Of a stretch of 16,258 nucleotides of DNA, positions 7,219-14,465 are shown in pieces. The stretch is from positions 1 through 16,258 of the forward strand of contig JANOYC010000047.1 of assembly GCA_031428675.1 (NCBI GenBank). Direction: 5' to 3'. Source of the DNA: JANOYC01 sp031428675. GTDB lineage: Bacteria > Actinomycetota > Actinomycetes > Actinomycetales > Microbacteriaceae. A program made the translations under genes and the position numbers. The stretch's first letter is position 1, and each line of letters starts with the position of its first letter. The notes under the pieces were generated by a model. It worked only from the letters and a program-made list of their open reading frames with translations, did no database searches and had not been told where the DNA came from.

Positions 7219-8196
7219 ATGCGGCGCACTCAAGTGATCTGGGCCGTGATCTTCGGGCTGTTCTTCGCCGCATTCGTCGCCACCGTTGCCGCCCTGAATG
7301 CGGGTCTCTACAGCGCGCACGGCTTCGTGCGCTCGTACCTCGAAGCGGTGGCCCGTCATGACACCATCGCCGCGCTCGAGACGCCCGGCATCCCGGCGAC
7401 GGTGGAGGGCGTCGCCGACGACCTCCTCGTGCCCGAGGCACTCGGTGCGCGCGGGTCGCTCGCCGACATCCGTTTGATCGACGATGTGACCGAGGGCACC
7501 GCTCGCCGGGTCAGTTATACGTTCGAGCTCGATGGGTCTCCCGCCACCGCGAGTTATCTCGTCGAACGCAATGGAACAGTGTTCGGCCTTTTCAGCCGGT
7601 GGCGGTTCGTGGAATCACCGCTCGCAACGATCCCGGTGACCGTGCTCCATGCCCGCACCTTCGAGGCCAACGGCGTGACGGCCACCACGGAAACGCCCAA
7701 TCGAGCCGCCGATTACCGCGTGTTCACCCCGGCTCGCTACGCCTTCACCCACAACTCGACCTTTCTGGAGTCCCCCACCCAGCAGATCGATATTCCGGAT
7801 GCGGCGGCCGCGACCTCGGTCAGCGTCAACGTGCGCGCCTCGGCAGCCTTCATCGACGAACTGAACACGCAAGTGCACGCATTCCTGGATGATTGCGCGA
7901 AGCAGAGAGTTCTCATGCCCACTGGCTGTCCGCTCGGCTTCGCGGTATCCGACCGCATCACTGAGGCACCCACGTGGAGCATCGCGGAATACCCCGAAGT
8001 GCGCATCGAGCCGGGTTCCGAGGTCGGCTCGTGGATCATGCCGCCCACCCTCGGATCCGCACGCATTGTCGTCGGTGCGCGGTCGCTGTTCGACGGATCG
8101 GAGTACACCATCGACGAGGACTCGACCTTCACCCTCGGGTACCAGTTGACGATCACCCCCGACGATGAACTCGTGGCTACCGTCCTACTGGAGTGA
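7219..8196 (+). CDS. Membrane-anchored extracytoplasmic protein of unknown function
   Basis: 325 residues. Residues about 7-29 form one hydrophobic segment with a short basic start (MRRTQ), so a signal anchor or uncleaved signal. The region right after it, AHGFVRSYLEAVARHDTIAA (about 33-52), resembles the first helix of NTF2-like DUF4878 domains, like the protein encoded at 1644. The rest (about 100-325) is mostly beta-strand-like, alternating hydrophobic and polar residues, with only two cysteines (about 228 and 237) that could form a disulfide. No catalytic motif was recognised. The gene is divergent from the helicase, and its 3' end overlaps the convergent CopD-CtaG gene by 20 nt. It appears to be a single gene with a start-proximal promoter. 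Function unknown. Confidence 0.8.
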   Translation: MRRTQVIWAVIFGLFFAAFVATVAALNAGLYSAHGFVRSYLEAVARHDTIAALETPGIPATVEGVADDLLVPEALGARGSLADIRLIDDVTEGTARRVSYTFELDGSPATASYLVERNGTVFGLFSRWRFVESPLATIPVTVLHARTFEANGVTATTETPNRAADYRVFTPARYAFTHNSTFLESPTQQIDIPDAAAATSVSVNVRASAAFIDELNTQVHAFLDDCAKQRVLMPTGCPLGFAVSDRITEAPTWSIAEYPEVRIEPGSEVGSWIMPPTLGSARIVVGARSLFDGSEYTIDEDSTFTLGYQLTITPDDELVATVLLE

Positions 8197-10165
8197 CGCG
8201 GCGCTCCGCGCGCTTTTTTAGCATGTCGTTGTATTCCGCGAGCTCGGCGTCACCGTCCCGGTCGGCTCGCCGGTCGTAGCGCTTGCTCTCTTTGGCATCG
8301 CTGCGTGACCACATGACCGCAACGGTGATCGCAAGGGCTACGGTCGGGAGCTCGCCGACACTCCATGCGATTCCACCGCCTGCCTGCTGGTCGGCGAGCG
8401 CGCTCGTTCCCCAGCCCATGGCTCCGTACCAGTCCGAGAGCAGGAGTCCGGTACCGGTCATCAGCGACAGCCCGAAGAATGCGTGGAATGCCATTGTTCC
8501 GAGCAGGATGACGAGCCGCAGTGGGTAGGCCGGCCGGAAGGGCACCGGATCGACGCCGATGAGCGTCTGCACGAAGAGGTAGCCGGTGAAGAGGAAGTGG
8601 GCGATCATCCATTCGTGACCGATGTGGTCCGTCGTCGCCCACCGGAACAGCGGCGTGTAGTAGAAAACCCACAGTGATGCCGCGAATAGCCCCGCAGCGA
8701 CGAGCGGGTTCGCCAATACCCGAAAATACCGGGAATGCACGATCAGCAAGATCCACTCGCGGGCGCCGCGACTGTCGTCCGGCCGCTTCATGATCGCTCG
8801 GAGGGCGAGAGTGATCGGCGCTCCGGGCACGAGCAAAACGGGAATCATCATGCCGAGCGTCATGTGGGCGAGCATGTGGGCGCTGAACAGGTACTTCTCG
8901 TAGGTGTTCACTCCCCCGCTAGTAATCACGAACAAGAGCAGGAGTCCGGTGACCCAGAGAACGGTGCGGTACCACGGCCAGCGGTCACCGCGTCGGCGCA
9001 GCCGCCATACGCCGGCCAGATAGAAGAAGATGCCGAAGCCGCACAGCAGCGCCCAGAGCAGGTCGATGTTCCAGATGGACACGTAGTTCACGAAGCTTGC
9101 CGGCGGCGGCAACGGCGCGCCGGTGAGCAACTCGGCGGGTGTCGGGTCGGCGCGGTCGGACGCCGCAACCTCGAGCGCAGGGGTCGCGGTGCGCGCGAGC
9201 GCTACCGCCACGCCGGAGGCGATCCCCATGAAGGCGAGCTCTGATGCCACAAGCCACCAGAACGTGCCGCGGGCGGCAGTCTCGGCACGCAAACGACCGA
9301 CAATCAGCCGCCGTTGAGCGGCTCCGAACAGCCCGAGAATGACGAGCACCGACGTTTTCACGAGCACGAGGATGCCGTAGGGCGTCACCAGGTTGCCCAC
9401 GTTCTCGACGCGGATTTCTGCGCTCACGTAGCCGGAGATCGCGACGACCAGAAAGCTGACGAGCGCCACCGTGGAGTACCGGACCACGGCATCCGCGAGC
9501 CGTTCGGGCGTGGCGTCGAGCAATCGGCGAACGAAGACCAAGGTGATCAGGCCGCCGAGCCAGACGGCGGCGAAGATCAGGTGCAGCCAGATCGCCGTGG
9601 TCGCGGCGTCGTGATCCTCCGTGCCGCCAGCGTGACCTTGCAATGACATCGGCACGAGGCCCACCACACCGAATACGGCGAGCGCTGCGATCGCACTCTG
9701 GTTGCGAACCCCGAAGCACAGCACGGTGAGCACCGCGGCGATAAGAGTCGTCGCCAACCACGCCTGACCGAGCTCGGTGCCCGTCATGAACGCCGCCAGA
9801 ACTTGGCCGAACCGATCATCGATGGTGACGGGTTGGCTGTAGATACTTAGGAAGGTGAAGAATCCGGTGAGCGCGGCTGCAACGGTCCATACGGCGGAAG
9901 CTCCGGCTGCGACATCGAGCGAGCGCGAATACTCCGGCGAGCTGCGTGCGAAAGCGAAGCATGCGAGCACGAGCGACCCGATTGCCCCGGCGGCGCCGAG
10001 GTTCACGACGAGTTTCGACAGAGGCAAGCCGAATCGCACGACAGCGCCCGGATCGGCGGCCAGGGGAGCATCTGCTCCCCCACCGAACAGGAGAGCCGCC
10101 AGAAGGGCGAAGAATGCGACAACGAGCAACAGCGCGGGGCCGATGATGCCTACTACTCGATTCAC
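8177..10165 (-). CDS. CopD-CtaG fusion: copper resistance D / cytochrome c oxidase assembly (caa3-type CtaG) membrane protein
   Basis: About 662 residues. The N-terminal half has about eight to nine hydrophobic segments, including a CopD-like region of about 225-290 (VRYSTVALVSFLVVAISGYV ... PYGILVLVKTSVLVILGLF). The C-terminal half (about 365-620) matches caa3_CtaG, with LWALLCGFGIFFYLAGVW, then the histidine-bearing SAHMLAHMTLGMMIPVLLV, then HIGHEWMIAHFLFTGYLF. CopD moves copper across the membrane and CtaG supports copper delivery to cytochrome oxidase, so the fusion probably supplies copper for oxidase assembly. The fused form is common in actinobacteria. Two GTG codons stand in tandem at 10168 and 10165. 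A TAGGCT hexamer six nt before 10165 favours that one, and starting at 10168 would add one residue. Confidence 0.88.
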   Translation of the reverse strand: MNRVVGIIGPALLLVVAFFALLAALLFGGGADAPLAADPGAVVRFGLPLSKLVVNLGAAGAIGSLVLACFAFARSSPEYSRSLDVAAGASAVWTVAAALTGFFTFLSIYSQPVTIDDRFGQVLAAFMTGTELGQAWLATTLIAAVLTVLCFGVRNQSAIAALAVFGVVGLVPMSLQGHAGGTEDHDAATTAIWLHLIFAAVWLGGLITLVFVRRLLDATPERLADAVVRYSTVALVSFLVVAISGYVSAEIRVENVGNLVTPYGILVLVKTSVLVILGLFGAAQRRLIVGRLRAETAARGTFWWLVASELAFMGIASGVAVALARTATPALEVAASDRADPTPAELLTGAPLPPPASFVNYVSIWNIDLLWALLCGFGIFFYLAGVWRLRRRGDRWPWYRTVLWVTGLLLLFVITSGGVNTYEKYLFSAHMLAHMTLGMMIPVLLVPGAPITLALRAIMKRPDDSRGAREWILLIVHSRYFRVLANPLVAAGLFAASLWVFYYTPLFRWATTDHIGHEWMIAHFLFTGYLFVQTLIGVDPVPFRPAYPLRLVILLGTMAFHAFFGLSLMTGTGLLLSDWYGAMGWGTSALADQQAGGGIAWSVGELPTVALAITVAVMWSRSDAKESKRYDRRADRDGDAELAEYNDMLKKRAERRVTPVGR
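8197..8219 (+). terminator. Intrinsic terminator of the 7219 gene, lying inside the convergent coding region
   Basis: Directly after the stop codon ending at 8196, CGCGG (8197-8201) pairs with CCGCG (8206-8210) around CGCT. Three nt later comes TTTTTT (8214-8219), unusual in this GC-rich DNA. On the other strand the same bases are codons for the Lys-Lys-Arg-Ala-Glu-Arg-Arg end of the CopD-CtaG protein. Confidence 0.5.
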
Positions 10166-10171
10166 CACCTC

Positions 10172-10177
10172 AGCCTA
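10172..10177 (-). promoter_or_regulatory. Putative -10 element of the CopD-CtaG gene
   Basis: On the minus strand TAGGCT is followed by six nt (GAGGTG) and GTG at 10165. The spacing matches the other start-proximal -10 boxes of this window and is the reason for preferring the second of the two GTG codons. Confidence 0.4.
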
Positions 10178-10212
10178 CGCGGGCTCGGCTCCTCCCCCGC
10201 CGTTAACCAGCA

Positions 10213-10244
10213 CGGGGGACGCGGTCCGAAGACCGCATCCCCCG
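10213..10244 (-). terminator. Strong hairpin terminator of the HU gene with UUCG tetraloop
   Basis: On the minus strand GGGGGATGCGGTC pairs with GACCGCGTCCCCC around TTCG, with a single G.T pair. One more C-G pair outside makes 14 bp. It lies about 20 nt after the HU stop codon. A very stable UUCG-capped stem without a clear T-run is typical of highly expressed GC-rich genes. Confidence 0.75.
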
Positions 10245-10263
10245 GATGCCTGGTGTCAGGTGA

Positions 10264-10551
10264 CTACTTGGCGGCAGCCTTGAGCTTGCTGCCCGCGCTG
10301 AGCTTCACACCGTTGCTGGCCTGAATCTCGATGGCCTCACCCGTCTGCGGGTTGCGGCCCGTGCGTGCGGCACGGTGGGTGCGCTCGACAGCGAGCCAAC
10401 CCGGGATGGACACCTTGGTGCCTTCGCCAACGGACTTCGCCACAACGGCGAAGAACGCGTCGACAACGCTGCTCACGGCGGCCTGGCTCTGGCCCGACTC
10501 GGCAGCCACGGCTGCCACGAGCTCGGTCTTGTTAAGTGACTTCTCAGCCAT
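10264..10551 (-). CDS. hup: HU-family histone-like DNA-binding protein
   Basis: 95 residues, the standard length of short HU. It begins with NKTELVAAVAAESG and has the dimerisation helix AVSSVVDAFFAVVAKSV. IPGWLAVERTHRAARTGRNP (about 49-68) leads into the beta-arm with QTGEAIEI, whose proline intercalates into DNA in known HU proteins. Trp replaces the more usual Phe after IPG. It lacks the Lys/Ala-rich C-terminal extension seen in mycobacterial HupB. AGGAGGA lies five nt before the ATG. The gene follows rpsN at 75 nt and probably has its own promoter there, since HU is made in large amounts. The strong hairpin downstream ends the unit. The protein bends and compacts DNA in the nucleoid. Confidence 0.95.
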   Translation of the reverse strand: MAEKSLNKTELVAAVAAESGQSQAAVSSVVDAFFAVVAKSVGEGTKVSIPGWLAVERTHRAARTGRNPQTGEAIEIQASNGVKLSAGSKLKAAAK

Positions 10552-10626
10552 TGGTGTCCTCCTCGGACGTTTTGAGTTGAAGAGAATGCTCCGCGCGATA
10601 GAAAACCTCGCAGAACCGCCTAAAAC

Positions 10627-10932
10627 CTACCAGCTTGACTTGGTGATTCCGGGCAATTCGCCGCGGTGCGCCATGTCACGGAACCGCACACGCGAGATTC
10701 CGAACTTGGTGAGAACACCACGGGGGCGTCCGTCGACCGCGTCTCGGCTGCGCACGCGCACCGGCGAGGCGTTGCGCGGCAGCTTCTGCAGGCCCTTGCG
10801 CGCGGCTTCGCGGGACTCGTCGGTGCCGTTGACGTCAACGAGGGCCTTCTTCAGCTCGAGGCGCTTCGCCGCGTAGCGCTCGACGATGACCTTGCGCTGG
10901 TCGTTCTTGGCAATCTTGCTCTTTTTGGCCAT
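10627..10932 (-). CDS. rpsN: 30S ribosomal protein S14, zinc-independent (cysteine-free) form
   Basis: 101 residues, the long form of S14, starting MAKKSKIAKNDQRKVIVERY and ending in FRDMAHRGELPGITKSSW, the conserved C-terminus. The zinc-binding form is short (about 61 residues) and has CxxC...CxxC; here the whole protein has no cysteine. In many actinobacteria such a 'C-minus' copy is made when zinc is scarce, under Zur control, alongside C-minus L28 and L33. That is exactly the grouping seen here: the rpmG stop is four nt upstream, so the two are in one operon. If no zinc-type S14 exists elsewhere in the genome, this copy is simply the housekeeping S14. Confidence 0.95.
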   Translation of the reverse strand: MAKKSKIAKNDQRKVIVERYAAKRLELKKALVDVNGTDESREAARKGLQKLPRNASPVRVRSRDAVDGRPRGVLTKFGISRVRFRDMAHRGELPGITKSSW

Positions 10933-10936
10933 GGGG

Positions 10937-11104
10937 TTAGCGCTCCTCGCGGAATTCGACGTGCTTGCGCACTACGGGGTCGTACTTCTTGAGTACAAGA
11001 CGGTCGGGGTCGTTGCGGCGGTTCTTCTTGGTCACGTAGGTGTACCCGGTGCCAGCAGTCGACCGAAGTTTGATGATCGGGCGGATGTCTTGTTGCTTTG
11101 CCAT
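10937..11104 (-). CDS. rpmG: 50S ribosomal protein L33, zinc-independent form
   Basis: 55 residues. IIKLRSTAGTGYTYVTKKNR followed by RNDPDRLVLKKYDPVVRKHV is typical of L33. Both CxxC pairs of the zinc form are replaced (TGYT and DPVV), so this is a C-minus L33. The ATG overlaps the rpmB TAA by one base, and rpsN begins four nt downstream, so rpmB-rpmG-rpsN are co-transcribed and probably translationally coupled. It sits in the large ribosomal subunit near the E site. Confidence 0.95.
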   Translation of the reverse strand: MAKQQDIRPIIKLRSTAGTGYTYVTKKNRRNDPDRLVLKKYDPVVRKHVEFREER

Positions 11105-11340
11105 TAGATCTTCACCCCACGAGAGAGAAGGTCTTTGACGACCGACTCGATGCCACGTGCGTCGATGGTCTTGATGCCTTTCGCGGAAAGCGTGAGGGTC
11201 ACGTTGCGACGAAGCGACGGCACGAAATACGTTTTCTTCTGAACGTTCGGGTCGAAACGACGCTTGGTGCGTCGGTGCGAGTGCGAAATGTTGTGTCCGA
11301 AGCCGGGAACGGCTCCGGTCACCTGGCACACTGCGGCCAT
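11104..11340 (-). CDS. rpmB: 50S ribosomal protein L28, zinc-independent form
   Basis: 78 residues: MAAVCQVTGAVPGFGHNISH, then HRRTKRRFDPNVQKK, then TLTLSAKGIKTIDARGIE. This is the L28 pattern with a single cysteine and no CxxC pairs. GGAGGA lies about seven nt before the ATG (minus strand, 11346-11351). It is the first gene of the rpmB-rpmG-rpsN group, 121 nt after the zur stop codon. No Zur-type palindrome is visible in that gap. Expression may come from read-through of the metal operon, from a weak local promoter, or both. Confidence 0.95.
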   Translation of the reverse strand: MAAVCQVTGAVPGFGHNISHSHRRTKRRFDPNVQKKTYFVPSLRRNVTLTLSAKGIKTIDARGIESVVKDLLSRGVKI

Positions 11341-11424
11341 AGTTTTCCTCCAATTACCGTAGGACGATTGCCCTACCCAAGATTGCTTGTCGGCGCGCTT
11401 CTCGTCGGAAGGACGGCAGCACAC

Positions 11425-11449
11425 AAGTCGGGCTGATTCTGCCCAACTT
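11425..11449 (-). terminator. Hairpin between zur and rpmB (possible terminator or attenuator)
   Basis: On the minus strand AAGTTGGGC pairs with GCCCGACTT (one G.T pair) around a seven-nt loop, starting 12 nt after the zur stop codon. No T-tract follows. It could partly terminate the metal operon before the ribosomal protein genes, or stabilise a processed 3' end. Confidence 0.4.
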
Positions 11450-11461
11450 CTCGATACTAGG

Positions 11462-11893
11462 TCAGGCCGGCGGATCCGGCAAGCTGGACGGCGGCTGATC
11501 GGATGCGCGAGCGCGTACCGAACAGGGTGCACAGAGCCCGAAAACGTCGACGACGTGGTGCGGTTGCGTGTAGCCGTGTGCCGTGGCGACGCTCGCGGCC
11601 CAACTCTCGACGGCATCCGCTTCGATCTCCACCGTCGCTCCGCAACTGCGGCAGATCAGGTGGTGGTGGTGACTGCCCGGCGTGCAGGCGCGGTACATGC
11701 TCTCCGCGTCTTGCTGGAGCGAATCGGCTTCGCCCTCCGCGGCGAGATCGGCGAGGGCGCGGTATACGGTGGCCAGTCCGATCGACGAGCCAGCCTCGCG
11801 CATGCGGGAATGCAGCGCTTGGGCGCTTACGAAGTCGTCCGTAGCACTCAACGCATCGCGCACCGCCTCTCGTTGCCAGGTCTTGCGTTTCAT
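11462..11893 (-). CDS. zur: Fur-family zinc-responsive repressor (Zur)
   Basis: 143 residues. The N-terminal winged helix contains WQREAVRDAL and GLATVYRALADLAAEGE (about 39-55), the Fur-family recognition region with TVYR. The metal part has HHHHLICRSC (75-84), with Cys81 and Cys84, and CAPC (121-124), the two CxxC pairs of the structural zinc site. HGYTQPHHVVDVFGL (106-120) carries the regulatory ligands. The location behind znuB with ATGA overlap, in an operon for a metal ABC transporter and next to zinc-independent ribosomal proteins, points to Zur rather than Fur or PerR. With zinc bound it should repress by binding the palindrome upstream of the znuA-like gene, regulating its own operon. 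The reading frame stays open far upstream, but that part overlaps znuB and is not coding. Confidence 0.9.
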   Translation of the reverse strand: MKRKTWQREAVRDALSATDDFVSAQALHSRMREAGSSIGLATVYRALADLAAEGEADSLQQDAESMYRACTPGSHHHHLICRSCGATVEIEADAVESWAASVATAHGYTQPHHVVDVFGLCAPCSVRARASDQPPSSLPDPPA

Positions 11894-12750
11894 CGCGCCT
11901 CCAGAGGCAGGTGACCACGCGCGGCCGCGCGACCGAACACGCGGCACACGGCGTAGATCGTGAACGAGATCGTCGTCACGTAGGGACTGATCGGCACCGA
12001 TGATCCCAGGGCAAGCATGATTCCGCCGACCAGGGACACGACGGCGAACACCACGCTCAACATCGGCACGGCGAACGGTGACGATGACACCCGCATGGCG
12101 GCTGCAGCCGGAGTCACGAGCACGGACAGCACCAGTAGCGATCCGACGACTTGCACGCCGACGGCGACCACGAGCCCGAGCAGCACCATGAACGCGATCG
12201 ACAGCGCTCGCACCGGAACTCCCTTGGCTGCGGCGACCTCCGCGTCGACGCTCGAGAATACGAGCGGGCGCCAGATCACGACGAGGCCGGCGAGCACAAT
12301 GGCGGCGATAAGCGTGAGCGATCCGAGGCGTGGGTCGTCGACGGCGACGATTTGTCCGGTCAGGAGCCCGAACTTGTTCGAGGTGCGACCGGGATAGAGC
12401 GAAAGTGCGAGGATGCCGAGGCCGAGGCCGAACGGCATCAGCACCGCGATGATGGAGTTTCGCTCGCGCGCCCTTGCCCCGAGCACGCCGATGAGTACCG
12501 CTGCGATCAGCGAACCGGCTACCGAGCCCTCGATCACGCCGATGCCGAGAAGCAGGCCGACCGCTCCCCCGGCGAAAGAAAGCTCGCTGATGCCATGTAC
12601 GGCGAAAGCCATGTCGCGGGACATCACAAATACGCCGATAAGGCCACCGAGCACTCCGAGGATTGCCCCGGCGAGAATCGAATTCCGTAACAGGTATAGA
12701 AGCTCTCCGTAATTGTCGAACGCAAAGATCTGCGACCAGATATCGTCCAT
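11890..12750 (-). CDS. znuB: Metal ABC transporter permease (ZnuB type)
   Basis: 286 residues, the usual length, with about eight to nine hydrophobic segments typical of the ABC-3 family. Recognisable parts are NSILAGAILGVLGGLIGVFV near the N-terminus, the family element FAVHGISELSFAGGAVGLLL (about 49-68), and GVQVVGSLLVLSVLVTPAAA (about 198-217), a conserved ABC-3 element. It forms the membrane channel that takes zinc or manganese from the lipoprotein into the cytosol. The ATG overlaps the znuC stop by one base, and its own stop overlaps the zur start, so the genes are tightly coupled. Confidence 0.92.
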   Translation of the reverse strand: MDDIWSQIFAFDNYGELLYLLRNSILAGAILGVLGGLIGVFVMSRDMAFAVHGISELSFAGGAVGLLLGIGVIEGSVAGSLIAAVLIGVLGARARERNSIIAVLMPFGLGLGILALSLYPGRTSNKFGLLTGQIVAVDDPRLGSLTLIAAIVLAGLVVIWRPLVFSSVDAEVAAAKGVPVRALSIAFMVLLGLVVAVGVQVVGSLLVLSVLVTPAAAAMRVSSSPFAVPMLSVVFAVVSLVGGIMLALGSSVPISPYVTTISFTIYAVCRVFGRAAARGHLPLEAR

Positions 12751-13556
12751 CAGGCACCGAATCCGTGCTCGTGGTGATGCGCCTCGTGGCCGTCCGGCGT
12801 GCCGACGACGATCACTCGGCCGCGGGTGCGGATGACATCTACTGGAGCGCCGTACAACTCGCTCATAACAGCCGACTGGAATACGTCGTCGGGAGCACCG
12901 AGCACGAACCGCCCGCGGGCGAGGTAGAGTACCCGATCGACCATGCCGAGGATCGGGTTGACGTCGTGGGTGACGAACAGCACGCCCGTACCGTGCTCGC
13001 GGCGCTGCCGATCGATGAGTTCGCTCACCGTTCGTTGGTGAGCGAGGTCCAGGGAGAGCAGCGGTTCGTCGCAGAGCAACAGGGCGGGATCCGCTGCGAG
13101 CGCCTGACCCACGCGCAGTCGCTGTTGCTCGCCCCCGGAGAGTCGGCCAATGGGAACGTGCGCATAGGCGGTAGCACCGACTTGCGCGAGCGCGCGATCG
13201 ATACGCTCGCGACGCTCGCGTGATGGCAGAATCACGCCAAAGCGATCACCATCGAGTCCGAGCGCGATCAGGTCGCGCGCTCGAGTTGGCGCACCGGTAT
13301 CGGCGAGTCTGTGCTGAGGGATGTATCCGATTCGCTTGTCGCCTCGGCGGATGGCGCCGCCGAGGAACTCCGCGGTTCCCGAGGTGAGTTCGCGTTGGCC
13401 GAGAAGCACCCGCATCAGGCTCGTCTTCCCCGAGCCGTTTGCACCGAGCACGGCCACGAACTCCCCCGGTGCGATATCCACGGTGACGCCGCTCCAGAGC
13501 ATCCGATGTCCGTATTGCACCGAGGCATCGCGCAGACGCAAAAGCGGGTCGGCCAC
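12750..13556 (-). CDS. znuC: Metal ABC transporter ATP-binding protein (ZnuC type)
   Basis: 268 residues. Walker A GANGSGKTS at 38-46, Q-loop YIPQH at 78-82, signature LSGGEQQR at 139-146, Walker B LLLCDEP at 159-165, D-loop SLD 168-170 and H-loop THD around His197 are all present, so the ATPase should be active. The C-terminus carries a histidine-rich tail, GHEAHHHEHG (256-265), that may bind zinc and sense the metal near the membrane. The GTG start lies two nt after the znuA stop codon, and its own stop overlaps znuB. It powers uptake by the ZnuA-ZnuB pair. Confidence 0.93.
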   Translation of the reverse strand: MADPLLRLRDASVQYGHRMLWSGVTVDIAPGEFVAVLGANGSGKTSLMRVLLGQRELTSGTAEFLGGAIRRGDKRIGYIPQHRLADTGAPTRARDLIALGLDGDRFGVILPSRERRERIDRALAQVGATAYAHVPIGRLSGGEQQRLRVGQALAADPALLLCDEPLLSLDLAHQRTVSELIDRQRREHGTGVLFVTHDVNPILGMVDRVLYLARGRFVLGAPDDVFQSAVMSELYGAPVDVIRTRGRVIVVGTPDGHEAHHHEHGFGA

Positions 13557-13558
13557 GA

Positions 13559-14458
13559 TCAGCCGTTCAGCGCAAACGCAGTGTCGATCTGGTCGAGCAT
13601 GGCGCCCATCCAGTCGACGTAGCTGGTATCAGGCGGCAAGGTCTCGCTCACCGGAATCACCGGGACGCCGCCGACCTCGGCGGCGGCAATGAGCGCGTCG
13701 GATTGGGAGCCCGCGGTTTGCTCGTTGTATGCCAGAAACGCCACATCTCCGCCCTCCAGCAGCTCCACAGTGGAACGCAACACCGCCACGGGGGCGTCGC
13801 GACCGTCCTCGATGGCTGCGCTGAAGCCGGGAGGCGTGCGATCGATGAGCCCAACCAGTTCGAGCAGGTACAGCGGAACCGGTTCGGTGACAACTATTCC
13901 CGAACCGGCATACCGGCCGGCCATCGTGACCGCGCGCTCGCGCAGAAGCTCGAGATCGGCGACGACGAGTTCAGCGTTGGCGACATACTCCGAGGCGTTG
14001 TCGGGGTCGACCGTCGCGAGCCGCTCGGCGAGCGATCTCGCGATAGCGATCATCGTGGAGAAGTCATACCAGACGTGTTCGTTGAAGCCGGGGCTGTCCT
14101 CCCTCGCCGGGGCGAGGCCCACCGCTTCGATAACGACGACCGAGTCGTTGCCGGAGGCGTCAACCATGCCGTCGATGAACGGGTCATACCCGCCGCCGTT
14201 GGAGATGATGATGTCGGCTTTGGCGATCGCGAGCTCGGATTGTCCGTCGCCCTCGAACTCGTGCGGGTCACGCGCCGAGTCGCCGATGATCGACGTCACG
14301 TCGATGTCCGCTCCCCCGACGCGACTCGCGAGTTCGCCGTAAACATTCGTGGAGGTGACGACGCGCACTGCCGAATCCGTCTTCGGATCAGCGGGCGCGG
14401 CGCAGCCGCTCAGCACGGCCACCAGCCCGGCCGCGACACAACCCAGAGCGATCTTCAC
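13559..14458 (-). CDS. znuA: Metal ABC transporter substrate-binding lipoprotein (ZnuA/TroA family)
   Basis: 299 residues. It has a lipoprotein signal peptide: MKIALGCVAAGLVAVLSGC, lipobox LSGC with Cys19 as the lipidation site. It belongs to cluster A-I metal receptors. Likely ligands are His66 (RDPHEF), His128 (NEHVWYD), Glu192 (VVTEPVP) and perhaps Asp277 (PPDTSY). A His-His-Glu-Asp set is also found in manganese receptors of the PsaA type, while classical ZnuA uses three histidines. The long His-rich loop of ZnuA is absent. Context (Zur, zinc-free ribosomal proteins) argues for zinc, so the metal is not certain. The GTG start sits right at the predicted transcription start, so the mRNA is probably leaderless; no Shine-Dalgarno is seen. 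It heads the operon znuA-znuC-znuB-zur. Confidence 0.88.
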   Translation of the reverse strand: MKIALGCVAAGLVAVLSGCAAPADPKTDSAVRVVTSTNVYGELASRVGGADIDVTSIIGDSARDPHEFEGDGQSELAIAKADIIISNGGGYDPFIDGMVDASGNDSVVVIEAVGLAPAREDSPGFNEHVWYDFSTMIAIARSLAERLATVDPDNASEYVANAELVVADLELLRERAVTMAGRYAGSGIVVTEPVPLYLLELVGLIDRTPPGFSAAIEDGRDAPVAVLRSTVELLEGGDVAFLAYNEQTAGSQSDALIAAAEVGGVPVIPVSETLPPDTSYVDWMGAMLDQIDTAFALNG

Positions 14459-14465
14459 GGACTTG

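Noticed and set aside
11894..12757. Upstream open extension of the zur frame
   Set aside because: It overlaps znuB entirely and is Arg-rich; the Fur-family domain begins at the ATG at 11893.
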